A stretch of DNA of 64,000 nt, from positions 499,963-563,962 of the forward strand of contig CAUYUJ010004536.1 in assembly GCA_963575745.1 (NCBI GenBank). The letters are read 5' to 3'. Shown piece by piece: positions 37,838 to 50,290 of the stretch (position 1 is its first letter; the number at the start of each line of letters is the position of its first letter). A program made the translations under genes and the position numbers. The notes under the pieces are model-generated. The model saw only the letters and a program-made list of their open reading frames with translations. It did not search any database and was not told the origin of the DNA. The DNA is from Prorocentrum cordatum. Its lineage: Eukaryota > Sar > Dinophyceae > Prorocentrales > Prorocentraceae.

Positions 37838-38654
37838 AAATCCGCCGACCCCTTGGGGATCATCGGCGTGTGAGATGCTTCCCCCTCCCCAAACCCCTCC
37901 CCCGGGAGCCCGGTCCGGTCGATTTGGAGGGGGGGGGGGGGGTCGAGCGCGAGCGGGGGGGGTCCGGGACGAGCGGTTCACGGGGCTTTTCCGAGCCCAA
38001 GAGGGCCTCAAGACGGGCCAAGAAGCCCCCAAGAGGCCTCCAAGACGGCCCACGAAGGCTCCGAGACGCCAAACGACCGGTCCAAGACGCCCACGATGGC
38101 CCCAAGACGGGCCAAGAGGTCTCCAAGACGGCCTCCGAGGTCCCAAACAAGCCTCCCAAGAGGACCCCAAGAGTCTAAAATTGTTGATTTTCCATAGTGT
38201 TTTTCGATGTTTTTTGCTTTTCCGCCTTTTCGGCTTCCCGACGCTCCAAGACGGCCAAAGAGGCCCCCAAGAAAGCCCCAAGATGGCCCAAGAGGCCCCC
38301 AAGACGGCCTCCAGACGGCCCAAGACGGCCCCAACACGGCCCAAGAGGTCCCCAAGACGGCCCAAGAGGGCTCCAAGACGGCACCAAGAGGGGCCCAAGA
38401 GGGCGACCAAACATGTTGAAACTCTAGCTTTCTGCCCCCAGGAGCCCCAGGGGGCCCCAAGAGTGCCCCAAGAGGCCCCCAGAGGCCCTCACGAGGCCGC
38501 CCAGACGCCCCAAGGAACCCCCAAGAAGCACCCCAGAGGCTCCGAAACGGCCCCCAAGTGGCTCCAAAACTCGCTTTTCACCCCTTCGCAGCATCTACTA
38601 CCCCCAGATTGGCATAAACAAGGGGTCGGCGGTGTGGCGTAAGCCTAAGAATCA
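37838..38654 (+). repeat. 816-base duplicated block, copy 2
   Basis: Near-identical to 16392-17207. Visible differences include TTTTTCGATG for TTTTTCTATG, CACCAAGAGG for CACCAACAGG, and CTCGCTTTTC for CTCGATTTTC. Confidence 0.9.
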
Positions 38655-38909
38655 CGCCGAGAGCCCTGAACCTCATCTTTCCACGTCATCATTCGCGCTG
38701 GATGGATCTGGGAGGGTCCCGGGGCCCGAAAGGGAGCGAAAACGCCGGTCTTGCAAAAGCTACAACGTCAGGATCTTGGGGGTCGACTGGGCCCTCTGCC
38801 TGCCGTTGCCACCCCCAAAAAACCCGCCTCCATTCACAACCCGGCGAGGCGTGGAGGTCGACCCACAGCTCGCGCCGCCCAAAAACCTACCGTTATCCCC
38901 CCCTCTTAT

Positions 38910-38957
<48 letters not shown>

Positions 38958-41900
38958 TATATATATATCCTTTTTACCTATCAAATTACAAGGAAAACCC
39001 CGGCATGTCACCGACCCCCCCCCCCACATGGACCCCACATGAATCCCACAGGCCCCCAAGAGAGCCCCACAATGCTTCGAGGCGGCCCAAAATACCCCGA
39101 AGAGAGCGACACGAGGCCTACATCGGGAGCCTAAGACAGCAGAAGACACTTCCGAGACGTCCTCTGCAAGGCCCACGAGGCCCCAAGACGGCCCCAGAGT
39201 GCTCCAACAAGACCAAACATGGGCTCAAGACGGCCCGGGATGCCCCCGCAAAGACCTCCAATACGGCCTCAGCAGGCCAAAAACCTTAATTTTACATTGG
39301 TTTTTGAACGACTCTGTGCTTCTCGCGTTTTCTGTCTACGAACGGCCCAAGAATGGTCTGCGAGCTTCCGAGGTCGCCCCGAGATGACCTCCAGGCGGCC
39401 CAATGGGGCCCCAAGATGGGCCAATAAAGCGCCAAGAAAGCCAGGGAGCGCCCAAAAGACCCCTAAAAGACCTCCAAGAGGCCCCCAACAGAGCCACGGG
39501 ATGCTTCAGAGAGGGCCCGAGAGAGCCCCAACACGGCCCCAGGACGGCCCAAGCCCCCCAGACAGCCCACGAGGGCCAGGACAGCCCAAGAAGGCCCTCC
39601 GATGGTATACAAAAGCACCAACAGGAGCTCCACTCAGTCTTAGAGCCGTCAAATTCATTACACTCTGATTGACCTGAGCCGTCGTCCTTGGCTCGGCTGG
39701 CCCGCGCGCCGAATGGGCCCGCGTGGCAGAGAAGGAAAAGGAGCAGGAGGCGGGACGGAGGAGAAAAAAGGCGGAAGAGGAAGGAACGGTGAGGATTGCG
39801 AGAAACAGGAGGGGCCCCAGAAAGACGGAAGGAGGGCACGGAGGAGCAGGAGGAGGAGGGGGCAAACGGCGGAAACCGAAGACAGCTTTCACTGGGCCCC
39901 GTGCTCTCGCCGAGGCGCCGGCCACATCTCTCATTCAATATCGTGTTGCCGCTTCTCTCGCGGGACTCCCAGCCTCTACCAGGTCAGCATCCCGTCCTCC
40001 AGCATGCGGCCGCCGACTTTCCTCTCAATTCTTGACGCTTCGCGTATCCCCACCAGTCTCAGCCGACCCCGCGTACGGCGGTGGTACCTCATGCTGATTG
40101 GTTCAGCCTTCAGCGTGTCGCTTCGGTGCTACCTGTCTGATCGGCTAGGTTGGCTGCGCGGACTGGCGCCGACAGGGCGACTCTTCCGCTGCGTAGCACT
40201 GCGGCTGCTTCACCTCGGTGTGGCTGGCGCCCAGGTGCGTTCGCCTTAATGTGGAGCATTTTGCATAATGCATGTGCACACCTCGCTTTCTTTGCGAATT
40301 ATTACTGCAGGTGCGTTGCCTGTTGTTGCTAATTCGCCTCGCCTGCTGGCCCAGACGACGCCTTCCGCTCCCTGTCCGCCGCCTCGGAGCCGCCGATCAA
40401 AAAAGTATCCCCACCAGCCCGTCCAGAATTGATCGCCAGCTTTCCCGAGGCCTGTTGGAGGCTATCCTGAGCCATGCTCGGCTAGAGGCTGTCGGAAGCT
40501 ATTCTGAGCCATGCTCGGCTATGTCGGGCCATATTCAGGCTGTCTTGAGGCCTCTTGGAGATCTGTCGGAGGTTATCTTGAGCCATGCTTGGCTATGTTG
40601 GGCCATTTCGGAGGCCATCTTGAGCTATCTGGGGCTCTCTTGGAGCCATTTTGGGCCAAAAAGGGCGGGGTGGAGAATCTTCAGGAGAGTCTGGGAGGCC
40701 TCTCGGGGCCGTCTGGGGCCCCACGGTTCAAAAAAAACAGGGGTCCTCAATTCAGGTCCCCCCCATAGGAGGCTCTCAAACGGCGTCTTGGGGACGTGTT
40801 GGAGCGCTCTTCGGAAGCCTCTTGGGCGATCTTGGGGCCGTCCTGGGCCTTCTTGGGCCCCTCTTGGGGCTCTCTTGGGCCATCTTGGGGCCATCTTGAT
40901 GCCTCAGGGGCCCATCGGAAGCGAAAAGACGATAATGCCAAATACATTGACTTTCTTTAGGCTTTTGAAGCAGTTTGGCTTCTTGGAGGGCTCGAAGGGC
41001 ACTTGGATCCGTCTTGAGGACTCTTGGAAGTGTGTCGGAGGCTATGTTGACCCATCTTGAGGTATCTTGGGCCATCTTGGAGGCCATCTTGCGACTTGGA
41101 GCGCCTCTTGGAACCATCTTGAACCATTTTGGACGCTCTAACGCCTCGATCCCCCCCTCCAGGTCCAGGGGAAGGTTACCCCTCCCCCGAGCAGAGGAAG
41201 GAAGGGAAAAAGAGAAAACCAAACTCGCTCTACCACCGTAGCCCGAAAGGGCTGGTGGGACTTCCACCTATAGACTTCCAGCCTCCATCAGCTCAGCACT
41301 CCGACCTGTAGCGTCCGGCATCCGACTTTCCACCTTCACCTCCATTCAAGCGTCCACCAACGCTGCGCCCTGAGCCCCGCCCTGGGCGCTACCGCGCACT
41401 CGCCTCGCCTCGCCTCCGCTCGCACAATTCCCACACACACACACACCTCATTGAAATTAGCCTGACGGGGGACCCAACCATATGCAGGTGCGAGTACCGC
41501 AATAGTGATTCACTTTTTTCGGTGGCGATCCCTATGAGGCAACGAACCGTGCTAGGGGTGTGCCGACATGAATGGCGTGGTACACCACGCGAGCGAAAAC
41601 GATGGATCTGAGTACGTAGGGAGACTGAGCGCGGGTGAATCTGCGCGCGCGTGCGTCTGACTGTGAATGAATCTGCGTGCGAGCGAGTCTACGTGCATGA
41701 ATGCGAATATGACAAAGCGTGGTGCAATTGTGTATGAATGTCAATAGTTTGACAATGACTGCCTCTGAGTACTCGTGGCGCTGGGCGTGGCCGCCGCAAG
41801 GAGCTTCCCCGGGACACCCCGACGGCATCGCCCGCGCGCCGCGACGCCAATGTCGGCGCGCCCCGCCGCGAGGATCGCGCCCGCTTCCTCCCCTTCCTTT
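38655..41900. other. non-coding stretch of satellite blocks
   Basis: A TA repeat lies at 38909-38967. CCAAGACGG-type satellite is at 39040-39620, and the same in reverse orientation at 40430-41130. Two related unique pieces near 39970-40030 and 41270-41340 share CAGCCTC and CAGCATCC-type motifs. Several short frames are open but none has a domain. Confidence 0.55.
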
Positions 41901-41938
41901 ACTCCCTCTTTGCCCGCACACTCAAAAGTCCAAGGCTG

Positions 41939-42220
41939 CGGGCGCAGCGCAGCGCGGAGTCCCTGCGGCGCGCGCAGGTCGCCCCGGAGGGGTCCCAGCG
42001 ACGCGCGCGGGTCGTCCACTGCGCGGAGCAAAGAGAGCTAGCTGGCTGGCTGATAGCGGGCAAGGCTCTTGCCGCTGGGCAGAGCGACGACGGGCGAGCG
42101 AGGCGCTGGGCAGAACGCAGCACGGAGCCCCCGCGACGCGCGCAGGTCGCCCCGGAGGGGCCCCAGCGACGCGCGCGGGTCGCCCGCTGCGCGGAGCAAA
42201 GAGAGCTGGCTGGCTAGGAC
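41939..42220. repeat. two copies of a ~110-base GC-rich repeat
   Basis: GCGCGCAGGTCGCCCCGGAG and GCGGAGCAAAGAGAGCTAGC at 41943-42051 recur at 42109-42220. The period is about 165 bases, just before the 90-base array. Confidence 0.75.
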
Positions 42221-42229
42221 CTGCGGTGG

Positions 42230-45140
42230 GGCTCCATATGGGGCCACGTAGCGCTGTACTGGGCAAGGGACACGCATGCGGACTGCGCCACGGGGACCTT
42301 CGGTGGAGTTCCCTATGGGGCCACGAAGCGTGTGAGGGGTGTGCCGAAATGAATGGCGAGGACGCATGCGGACTGTGCCACTGGGACCTTCGGCGGAGCT
42401 CCTTGGCGGGGACGCATGCGGACTGCGCCACGGGGACCGTCGGTGGAGTTCCTGTGGGGCCGCGAAACGTGTGAGGGGTGTGCCGAAATGAATGGCGAGG
42501 ACGCGTGCGGACTGTGCCACTGGGGCCTTCGGCGGAGCTCCTGTGGGGCCACGAAACGTGTGAGTGGTGTGCCGACATGAATGACGGAAACGCATGCGGA
42601 CTGTGCCACGGGGCCCTTCGGCGGAGCTCCTACGGGGCCACGAAACGTGTGAGGGGTGTGCTGAAATGAATGGCGGGGGCGCATGCGGACTGTGCCACCG
42701 GGACCTTCGGCGGAGCTCCTATGGGGCCACGAAACGTGTGAGGGGTGGGCCGACATGAATGGCGGAGACGCATGCGGACTGTGCAACCGGGACCTTCGGT
42801 GGAGCTCCCTATGGGGCCACGAAACGTGTGAAGGGTTTGCCGAAATGAGCGGCGGGGACGCACGCGGACTGTGCCAATGGGACCTTCGGCGGAGCTCCTG
42901 TGGGGCCACGAAACCTGTGAGGGGTGTGCCGACATGAGTGGCGGGGACGCATGCGGACTGTTCCACTGGAACCTTCGGCGGAGCCCCTAGGGGCCACGAA
43001 ACGTGTGAGGGGTGGGCCGACATGAATGGCGGGGGCGCATGCGGACTGTGCCACTGGGACCTTCGGCAGAGCTCTTGTGGGGCCACGAAACGTATGAGGG
43101 GTGTCCCGAAATTATACACCCACAAAGGCCCTCGGTGGAGCTCCCTATGGGGCCACGAAACGTGTGAGGGGTGGGCCGAAATGGGTGCGCGGGACGCATG
43201 CGCACACACCCGCTGAGACCTTCGGTGGGGCTCCCTATGGGGCCACGAAACGTGCGAGGGGTGTGCCAAAATGGGTGTGCGGGACGCATGCGGGCACACC
43301 CACTGGGACCTTCGGTTGGTCTCCCTGTGGGGCCACGAAACGTGTGAGGGGTGTGCCGAAATGGGTGTGCGGGACGCATGCGGGCACACCCACTGGGACC
43401 TTCGGTGGAGCTCCCTATGGGGCCACGAAACGTGTGATGGGGTGTGCCGAAATGGGTGTGCGGGACACATGCGGGCACACCCTGGGACCTTCGGTGGAGG
43501 TGCCACGCGTGTGAGCTATGGTGGGGCGAAAACGTGTGAGGGGTGTGCCGAAATGGGTGTGCGGGACGCATGCGGGCACACCCACTGGGACCTTCGGTGG
43601 AGCTCCCTATGGGGCCACGAAACGTGTGAGGGGTGTGCCGAAATGGGTGTGCGGGACGCATGCGGGCACACCCACTGGGACCTTCGGTGGAGCTCCCTAT
43701 GGGGCCACGAAAGTGTGAGGGGTGGGCCGAACATGGGTGTGCGGGACGCATGCGGGCACACCCACTGAGACCTTCGGTGGAGCTCCCTATGGGGCCACGA
43801 AACGTGTGAGGGGTGTGCCGAAATGGGTGTGCGGGACGCATGCGGGCACACCCACTGGGACCTTCGGTGGAGCTCCCTATGGGGCCACGGAACGTGTGAA
43901 GGGTGTGCCAAAATGGGTGTGCGGGACGCATGCGGGCACACCCACTGGGACCTTCGGTGGAGCTCCCTATGGGGCCACGAAACGGGTGAGGGGTGGGCCG
44001 AAATGGGTGTGCGGGACGCATGCGGGCACACCCACTGTGACCTTCGGTGGAGCTCCCTATGGGGCCACGAAACGTGTGAGGGGTGTGCCGAAATGGGTGT
44101 GCGGGACGCATGCGGGCACACCCACTGGGACCTTCGGTGGAGCTCCCTATCGAAGCGTGTGAGTTGTGCCGAAATGGGTGTGCGGGGCGCATGCGGGCAC
44201 ACCCACTAGGACCTTCGGTGGAAGCCACGTGTGAGGGGTGTGCCGAAATGGTGGGCGGGACGCATGCGGGCACACCCACTGGCGCCTTCGGTGGAGCTCC
44301 CTTATGGGCCACGAAACGTGTGAGGGGTGTGCCGAAATGGGTGGTGCGGGACGCATGCGGGCACACCCACTGGGACCTTCGGTGGAGGTTCCTATGGGGC
44401 CACGAAACGTGTGAGGGGTGGGCCGAAATGAGGTGTGCGGGACGCATGCGGGCACACCCACTGGGACCTTCGGTGGAGCTCCCTATGGGGCCACGAAACG
44501 TGTGAGGGGTGGGACGAAATGTGTGTGCGGGACGCATGCGGGCACACCCACTGGGACCTTCGGTGGAGCCCCCTATGGGGCCACGAAACGTGTGATGGGT
44601 GTGCCAAAATGGGTGTGCGGGACGCATGCGGGCGCACCCACTGGGACCTTCGGTGGAACTCCCTATGGGGCCACGAAGCGTGTGAGGGGTGGGCCGAAAT
44701 GGGCGTGCGGGACGCATGCGGGCACACCCACTGAGACCTTCGGTGGAGCTCCGTATAGGTCCACGAAACGTGTGAGGGGTGTGCCGAAATGGGTGTGCGG
44801 GACGCATGCGGGCACACCCACTGTGACCTTCGGTGGAGCTCCCTATGGGGCCACGAAACGTGTGAAGGGTGTGCCAAAATGGGTGTGCGCGACGCATGCG
44901 GGCACACCCACTGGGACCTTCGGTGGAGCTCCCTATGGGGCCACGAAACGTGTGAGGGGTGGGCCGAAATGTGCGTGCGGGTCGCATGCGGGCACACCCA
45001 CTGGGACCTTCGGTGGAGCTCCCTATAGGGCCACGAAACGTGTGAGGGGTGTGCCGAAATGGGCGTGCGGGACGCATGCGGGCACACCCACTGGGACCTT
45101 CGGTGGAGCTCCCTATGGGGCCACGACGCGGGTGAGGGGT
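42230..45140. repeat. 90-base tandem array (about 32 units)
   Basis: Unit landmarks in order: GGGACGCATGCGG, ACTGGGACCTTCGG, GAGCTCC, TATGGGGCCACGAAACGTGT and GAGGGGTGTGCCGAAATG. Units up to about 43100 carry a GACTGTGCC variant; later ones carry GGCACACCC. Because the period is 30 codons, several frames stay open on both strands, including one of 799 codons (45386-42987) built of a 30-residue repeat. Without a start context, domain or splice support it is treated as a satellite. Confidence 0.92.
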
Positions 45141-45344
45141 GTGCCGAAATGGGTGATGACGATGATGATGGTGGGAGGAGGAGGGGGAGGAGGAGGAGAG
45201 GAGGAGAGGAGAAGAGACGCGGGCCACCGTCTCTTCAAAACGAGGACCCAACAACACAGGTTGGTTGGGACAAATGTGTTCTCGCCCGCGCCCAGAAACA
45301 TCGTAGGTGCAAGGATCAAGATTAGAAGGCGAACCGCAGCGAGC

Positions 45345-45460
45345 CTTACAATCTTGTATATATATAAAACACATGTATATACTCATCTATATCTATATAT
45401 ATACACATACATACATACGCATATCCACATCTATTATCTGTATATATATATATATATCGA
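45345..45460. repeat. TA-rich microsatellite cluster
   Basis: Mixed TATA, CATA and TCTA repeats form the most AT-rich spot in this part of the window. The bases 45470-45865 after it carry GGTGTCCCGC-type short repeats. Confidence 0.85.
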
Positions 45461-45865
45461 GAGAGAGGGATATGTCCGTACATCTATGTCTCGGAGGTGA
45501 GGGGGTGAGATCGAAGTGGAACGGAGAGCCCCCCTACCGGGAAATCGATTTCGGTTTTGTGTTCGTGCGTGCCGTGCGTGCGGGCGAGGCGAAGCTGCGT
45601 GGGCGGGCGAGATCAAGTCTCCTGTGGCTGAGGCGCGGCCGGACCAAATGTCTCCCTTCCGGGCGGCCGGTGGCCCGCGGTGTCCCGCCGGTGTCCCGTT
45701 GGTTTCCCGTTGTGGCGAGCTCGGCCGACCAAATGTCTCCCTTAAGGCGGCCGGTGGCCCGCGGTTGTCTTTGTATCCGCCGGGTGTCCTCACTGTGCTC
45801 CCGCGGTGTCCCGCGGTGCACCCGCCCCCCCCGGTGTCCCGCCGGTGTCCCGCGGTGTTTCCGCG

Positions 45866-46140
45866 ATGATGTGATGATGTGATGATGATGATGATGATGA
45901 TGATGATATGCTTGATGCTGATGATGATGATGTGATGATGATTGATGATGGTGATGCTGATGATGGATGATGATGCTGCATGCTGATGATGATTGACGGT
46001 CGATACGGTGATCAGTGGATCCTGCGATGATGCTGTACCCATGATGGATGAGATGCTGATATGATGATGAGGGTGTCCGATGATGAGGATGATGCTGATG
46101 ATGGTGATGCTGCAGCGATGATGATGATGATGATGATGAT

Positions 46141-46194
<54 letters not shown>

Positions 46195-46905
46195 CTGATG
46201 GTGTCCCGATGATGAGGATGATGATGATCATGATGATTATGTTGATGATCATGATGATGACGATGATGGTGTCCCGATGGTGATGAGTATGATGATGTTG
46301 ATGTTGATGATGCTGATTATGATTGTGTCCCGATGGTGATGATGATGATGATGAGGTTGATGATGATTATGGCGTCCCGATGATGATGATGATTATTCTG
46401 ATGGTGATTGTGATGATGTTGATGATGGTGGCGTCCCGATGGTGATGATGATGATGATGCTGATGATGTTGATGCTGATGTTGTTAATGATGATGATGGT
46501 GCCCCGATGATGACGACGATGATGATGATGCTGATGATGATGTTGATGATGCTGATGCTGATGATGTCGATGATGAGGATGAGATGATGATGATGGTGTT
46601 CCGATGATGATGATGATGCTAACGATGGTGATCATGATGGTGTCCCGATGATGATGCTGCTGATGATGATGATGACAATGAATGTGTCCCGATGCTGCTG
46701 ATGATGATGATGATGTTGATGATGATTGTGATGATGGTGATGATGATGATGATGGTGGTGTCCCGATGATGTTGATGACCGTGATGAATAGATGTTGGTG
46801 TTGATGATGAGGACGGTGTCCCGATTATGATGATGTTGGTGATGATGATGTTGATGTTGATGTTGACGTTGATGTTGTTGTTGATGATGATGATGATGAT
46901 GATGA
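45866..46905. repeat. ATG/GAT satellite with regular GTGTCCCGATG insertions
   Basis: GATGAT triplets are broken about every 45-95 bases by GGTGTCCCGATG (for example near 46200, 46270, 46327, 46640 and 46760). The repeat is therefore a higher-order unit, not a plain triplet run. Confidence 0.9.
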
Positions 46906-46914
46906 CGTTGATTG

Positions 46915-47135
46915 TGAGAGCGGTTGTGATATCGATAGTGAAATCGATAGTGAGACCGAATGTGATATCGATTGTGAGATCGATTGTGAGATCGATTGTG
47001 AGATCGATAGTCAAATCAATTGTGATATAGATCGAGTGAGATCGATTGTGAGATCGATCGAGGGAGATCGATCGAGCGAGACCGATACTGAGATCGATAG
47101 TGAGATCGATAGTGAGACCGATCGAGTGAGACGTT
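46915..47135. repeat. GATCGATTGTGA tandem repeat
   Basis: Twelve-base units GAGATCGATTGT and GAGATCGATAGT repeat with drift for about 220 bases, immediately after the ATG satellite. Confidence 0.9.
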
Positions 47136-47327
47136 GGTTCCTCCCCCCCCCGAACCTCCTTATCACCCGAAGGGTGGTCGTATAGGTATATACACATTTT
47201 TTTGGGGGGGGGACAAACATATCACTGGCCCCCTCCCTGCCGTTGCTGGGAGCCCTCCGGGGGGACCTCTTGGGAGCCTCCTGGACCGTCCTGGGGCTCT
47301 TGGGTCCCCCGTGGGCTGTCTTAGGGT

Positions 47328-47470
47328 TCGGTCGGGCATGTCCTCCTGCAGCTGGATTTGAAGCAACAGTCAAATATGATTAAACAATGCCTCAACACTC
47401 GTCAAAACATCATCCGACAAATCGTTCCCAGACTTTTTTGCTTCGGCTATCTTTGGATCTTCCTCCTGTC
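47328..47470. mobile_element. F1 element with damaged right end
   Basis: Left end TTCGGTCGGGCATGTCCTCC and an F1-like core. The right end stops at CTTCCTCCTGTCGGAGG, without GCCCGACTTA. Confidence 0.55.
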
Positions 47471-47530
47471 GGAGGATGAGGGGTGAGGAGGAGGAGGAGG
47501 AGGAGGAGGAGGAGGAGGAGGAGGAGGAGT

Positions 47531-47696
47531 CTCCTGGGCGCCTGCCTCCCCGCGCTCGCGCCGCCCCCGCCTGCAGCGGCGGGCCCCCGGCGGGCGCCGC
47601 GGGGCGGGCGGCCGGCCCCGCGGCCGCCAGCAGGGCCAGGCCCCCGAGCCAGGCGGCGGCCGCGGCGGCCGACGGCATGGCGCGCGGGCGCGGCAT
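47531..47696 (-). CDS. possible first exon with signal peptide (tentative)
   Basis: ATG codons at 47696 and 47678 open a frame with AAAAAAWLGGLALLAAA, which looks like a cleavable signal peptide, then a Pro/Arg-rich segment ending at a GGA tract. No later exon of the gene is recognisable, so chance in GC-rich DNA is a real alternative. Confidence 0.25.
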
Positions 47697-47747
47697 GGCG
47701 GCGGGGCCTCGGGCCGCGCGAGAGGCAGCACCCCCCCCCCCCCGGGG

Positions 47748-47848
47748 GGAGGAGGAGGAGGAGGAGGAGGAGGAGGAGGAGGAGGAGGAGGAGGAGGAAG
47801 GAGGCGGAGAGGGGCCAGGATGGAGGGGAGGATTAGGAGGAGGATGAG
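47748..47848. repeat. GGA tract
   Basis: About 100 bases of GGA on the plus strand; a shorter tract is at 47476-47530. Confidence 0.95.
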
Positions 47849-48108
47849 GAAGAGGAGGCCTAGCTGGCAGGGCTCCTGCACATCCTTGAGAGGCCCCCCC
47901 CCCGACCCACCCCCTGCCGGTCACAGAGCTCTGCGCGCATCGCCCCTCGCCCTGGCCCTCCAGGAGAGCTAACACAACATAAGACCAGGACGTCGACGTC
48001 CTGATGCCCGTCGGGCCGTCCAGATGGGACCTGATAGGTCTGCAGTGCTATCTTTTAGCACTCGGGCCAGGCAGTCCCGACTGGCCTCAGCGGGCCCCCC
48101 GAGTGGTC

Positions 48109-48260
48109 TTGGGTCGGGCGTGTCCTCCTACAGGCGGAACTTGGACGGCAACTAAAAAGAATCCAAACATGTTCAAACAGTATCGAAAATTAGAAAAAAT
48201 GATTCCACATATTTTTCCACTATTTTTGAAGACTCCTCGTGTAGAGGGGCGCCCGACTTA
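48109..48260. mobile_element. F1 element, copy i
   Basis: TTGGGTCGGGCGTGTCCTCC and GTGTAGAGGGGCGCCCGACT are the ends. A truncated F1 right half (CCTCCTGTAGAAGGACATGC) follows at 48300-48413. Confidence 0.75.
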
Positions 48261-48929
48261 TGAGTAGACCCGGGCGGTCTCCACACCCCAACCACAGCAG
48301 TCAAAATAAACTCAGACATAGTCCAACATACTAGGCACAAATCTTCCCCAGAGTATTCTGTCAACTATATATGAACATTCCTCCTGTAGAAGGACATGCC
48401 CGATTTTCGCACGAAGGAAAGAGGAGGGCTGCCGCGGATCCGGGGCGGCACACACAAGAACGCGGCATTGCGGAGAGGCCGCCGCTGAAAGCGTCTGCAC
48501 CTTCCGATCCGTCGATCCATGCCAGCCTGAGCCCCCGAGCGCAGGAGCACCACCACGCTGCGCTCGGCACTGCCATCTCCCCGCCGCCGCCGCCGTCGTC
48601 GTCGCCGCCGTTGTTCGGGGGCGCTCAAGCATGGATTAGCCATCCATGGATTTGGCGCACGGTAGCCAAATCCATGGGTCGGGGGAGGTGTGTTCCCCAA
48701 AACGCGGCCGGTGCCGCCTCGCTTGGCGGCGGAAATCCGCGATTTCCCACGCCCCCTTGATCCATGTTTGCGATCGCCTGAGTCATCGCCGCCGTCGTCG
48801 CCGTCGTCGTCCCCCTTCAGGCTCGGCGGCACCCGGCCGCAAAGGCTTCCCGATAGGACCCCTGAGCCCCTGGGGGCTGAGACATCCGTATCTGTGCCCC
48901 CTGGCACGTTGAGGCGTGGCAGAGTGCCA

Positions 48930-49320
48930 TGGAGGAGGAGGAGGAGGAGGAGGAGGAGGAGGAGGAGGAGGAGGAGGATGAGGAGGAAATAGGGGGAGGA
49001 AGGAGGAGGAGGAGGCGGAGGAGGAGGAGGGAGGAGGAGGAGGAGGAGGAGGAGGAGGAGGGCCGGAGGAGGAAGGTGGGAAGGGCAGGGGGAGAGGAGG
49101 GAGGCAGGAGGGGAGCGGAGGAGGAGGGAGGAGGAGGAGGAGGAGGAGGAGGAGGAGGAGGAGGAGAGGAGGAGAGGAGGCGGAGGAGTTGGAGGAGGAG
49201 GAGGATGAGGAGGAGGAGGCTGGCAGGAGGAGGTGACGAGGGAGGAGGAGGAGGAGGGAGGAGGGGGAGGAGGAGGGCAGGAGGAGGGGGAGGATGAGGA
49301 GGAGGATGATGAGAAGAGGA
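48930..49320. repeat. GGA tract
   Basis: About 390 bases of GGA-type purine repeat on the plus strand. A CCT tract at 49455-49610 faces it 130 bases further on. Bases 48414-48929 between F1 and this tract show no recognisable exon. Confidence 0.95.
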
Positions 49321-49619
49321 GGCCTAGCTGGCCAGGGTCCTGCAACATTCTTGAGAAAGCCCCCCCCACCCCACGACCCACCACCTGCCGGTCAACAGTG
49401 ATATGCGCGCCCCCACAGCGCCTCGCTCCTGAGGTTCTGGGCCGCTTCCCTAGCGTCCCCTCCTCCTGCCTCCTCCTTCTCCTACCTCCTCCGCATCCTC
49501 CTCATTCCTCCTCCTCCTCCCTCCTCCTCCTCCTCCTCCTCCTCCCCCTCGCCTCCTCTTCCTCCTCGTTCCTCCCTCTTCCTCCTCCTCCTCCTCCTCC
49601 TCCTCCTCCTACCCAGGGG

Positions 49620-50290
49620 CGCCCAGGAGGCCTGGAGGATGGCTTCCAGGACGGCCGAGGCAGGAAACCGGGGCCGCCAAGACGGCCCGAGATGCCTCCA
49701 AGACGGCCCGAGATCACAGGCAGCCCATATAACAAGGAAGCGCGATAGGGATCCAGGGACCTCGGGAAGGCCATGTCGACAATTTGCGAGCGGGGCGCGG
49801 CCAGCGACAGCGCGGCCAAGCATGGCCGAAGGGGACGGATGCAAGGGCCACCTTGGAAGATCGCTCATCCATACTATTCGGGTTGGCTGTACTCTGAGAC
49901 GGCCCGATATTGACTCAAGACAGCCTCATAGGCCCCCAAGACGGCCCAAGAGGGCTCCAAGAGGACCCCCAGTAGGGCCCGGAGATGCCAACAGATCTCC
50001 ACTGGCAATTGAACAATTTCGTGTGCGCACGTTTTCGGGTTTCCGTCGGTCAAGGCCGGACCGAGAGCCCTTCAATGCGGCGAAACACGGACCAAAGAGG
50101 CCCCCCAGAAGGTCCAAAAGAAGGTCGAGCCTCAAAGACGGCCCGAGAGATTTGCAAAACGGCCATGTAGCTCCCTAAGAAGGCTTGGCACCAGGCAGCC
50201 CAAATGCGCCCAAGAGACCCCGAGATGCCCCAAAAGGCCTCCAACAGGTCCCCAGAAGACCCAAATGCTCCTCTGCGCTGCAGCAAGGGG
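49620..50290. repeat. satellite with embedded F11 repeat
   Basis: CCAAGACGGCC-type satellite. At 49738-49897 an F11 copy interrupts it (GAAGGGGACGGATGCAAGGG, CATACTATTCGGGTTGGCTG). Confidence 0.7.

Noticed and set aside
42987-45386. A 799-codon minus-strand open frame across the 90-base array
   Set aside because: It is a translation of the satellite. Other frames on both strands are equally open, and there is no domain, splice signal or credible start.
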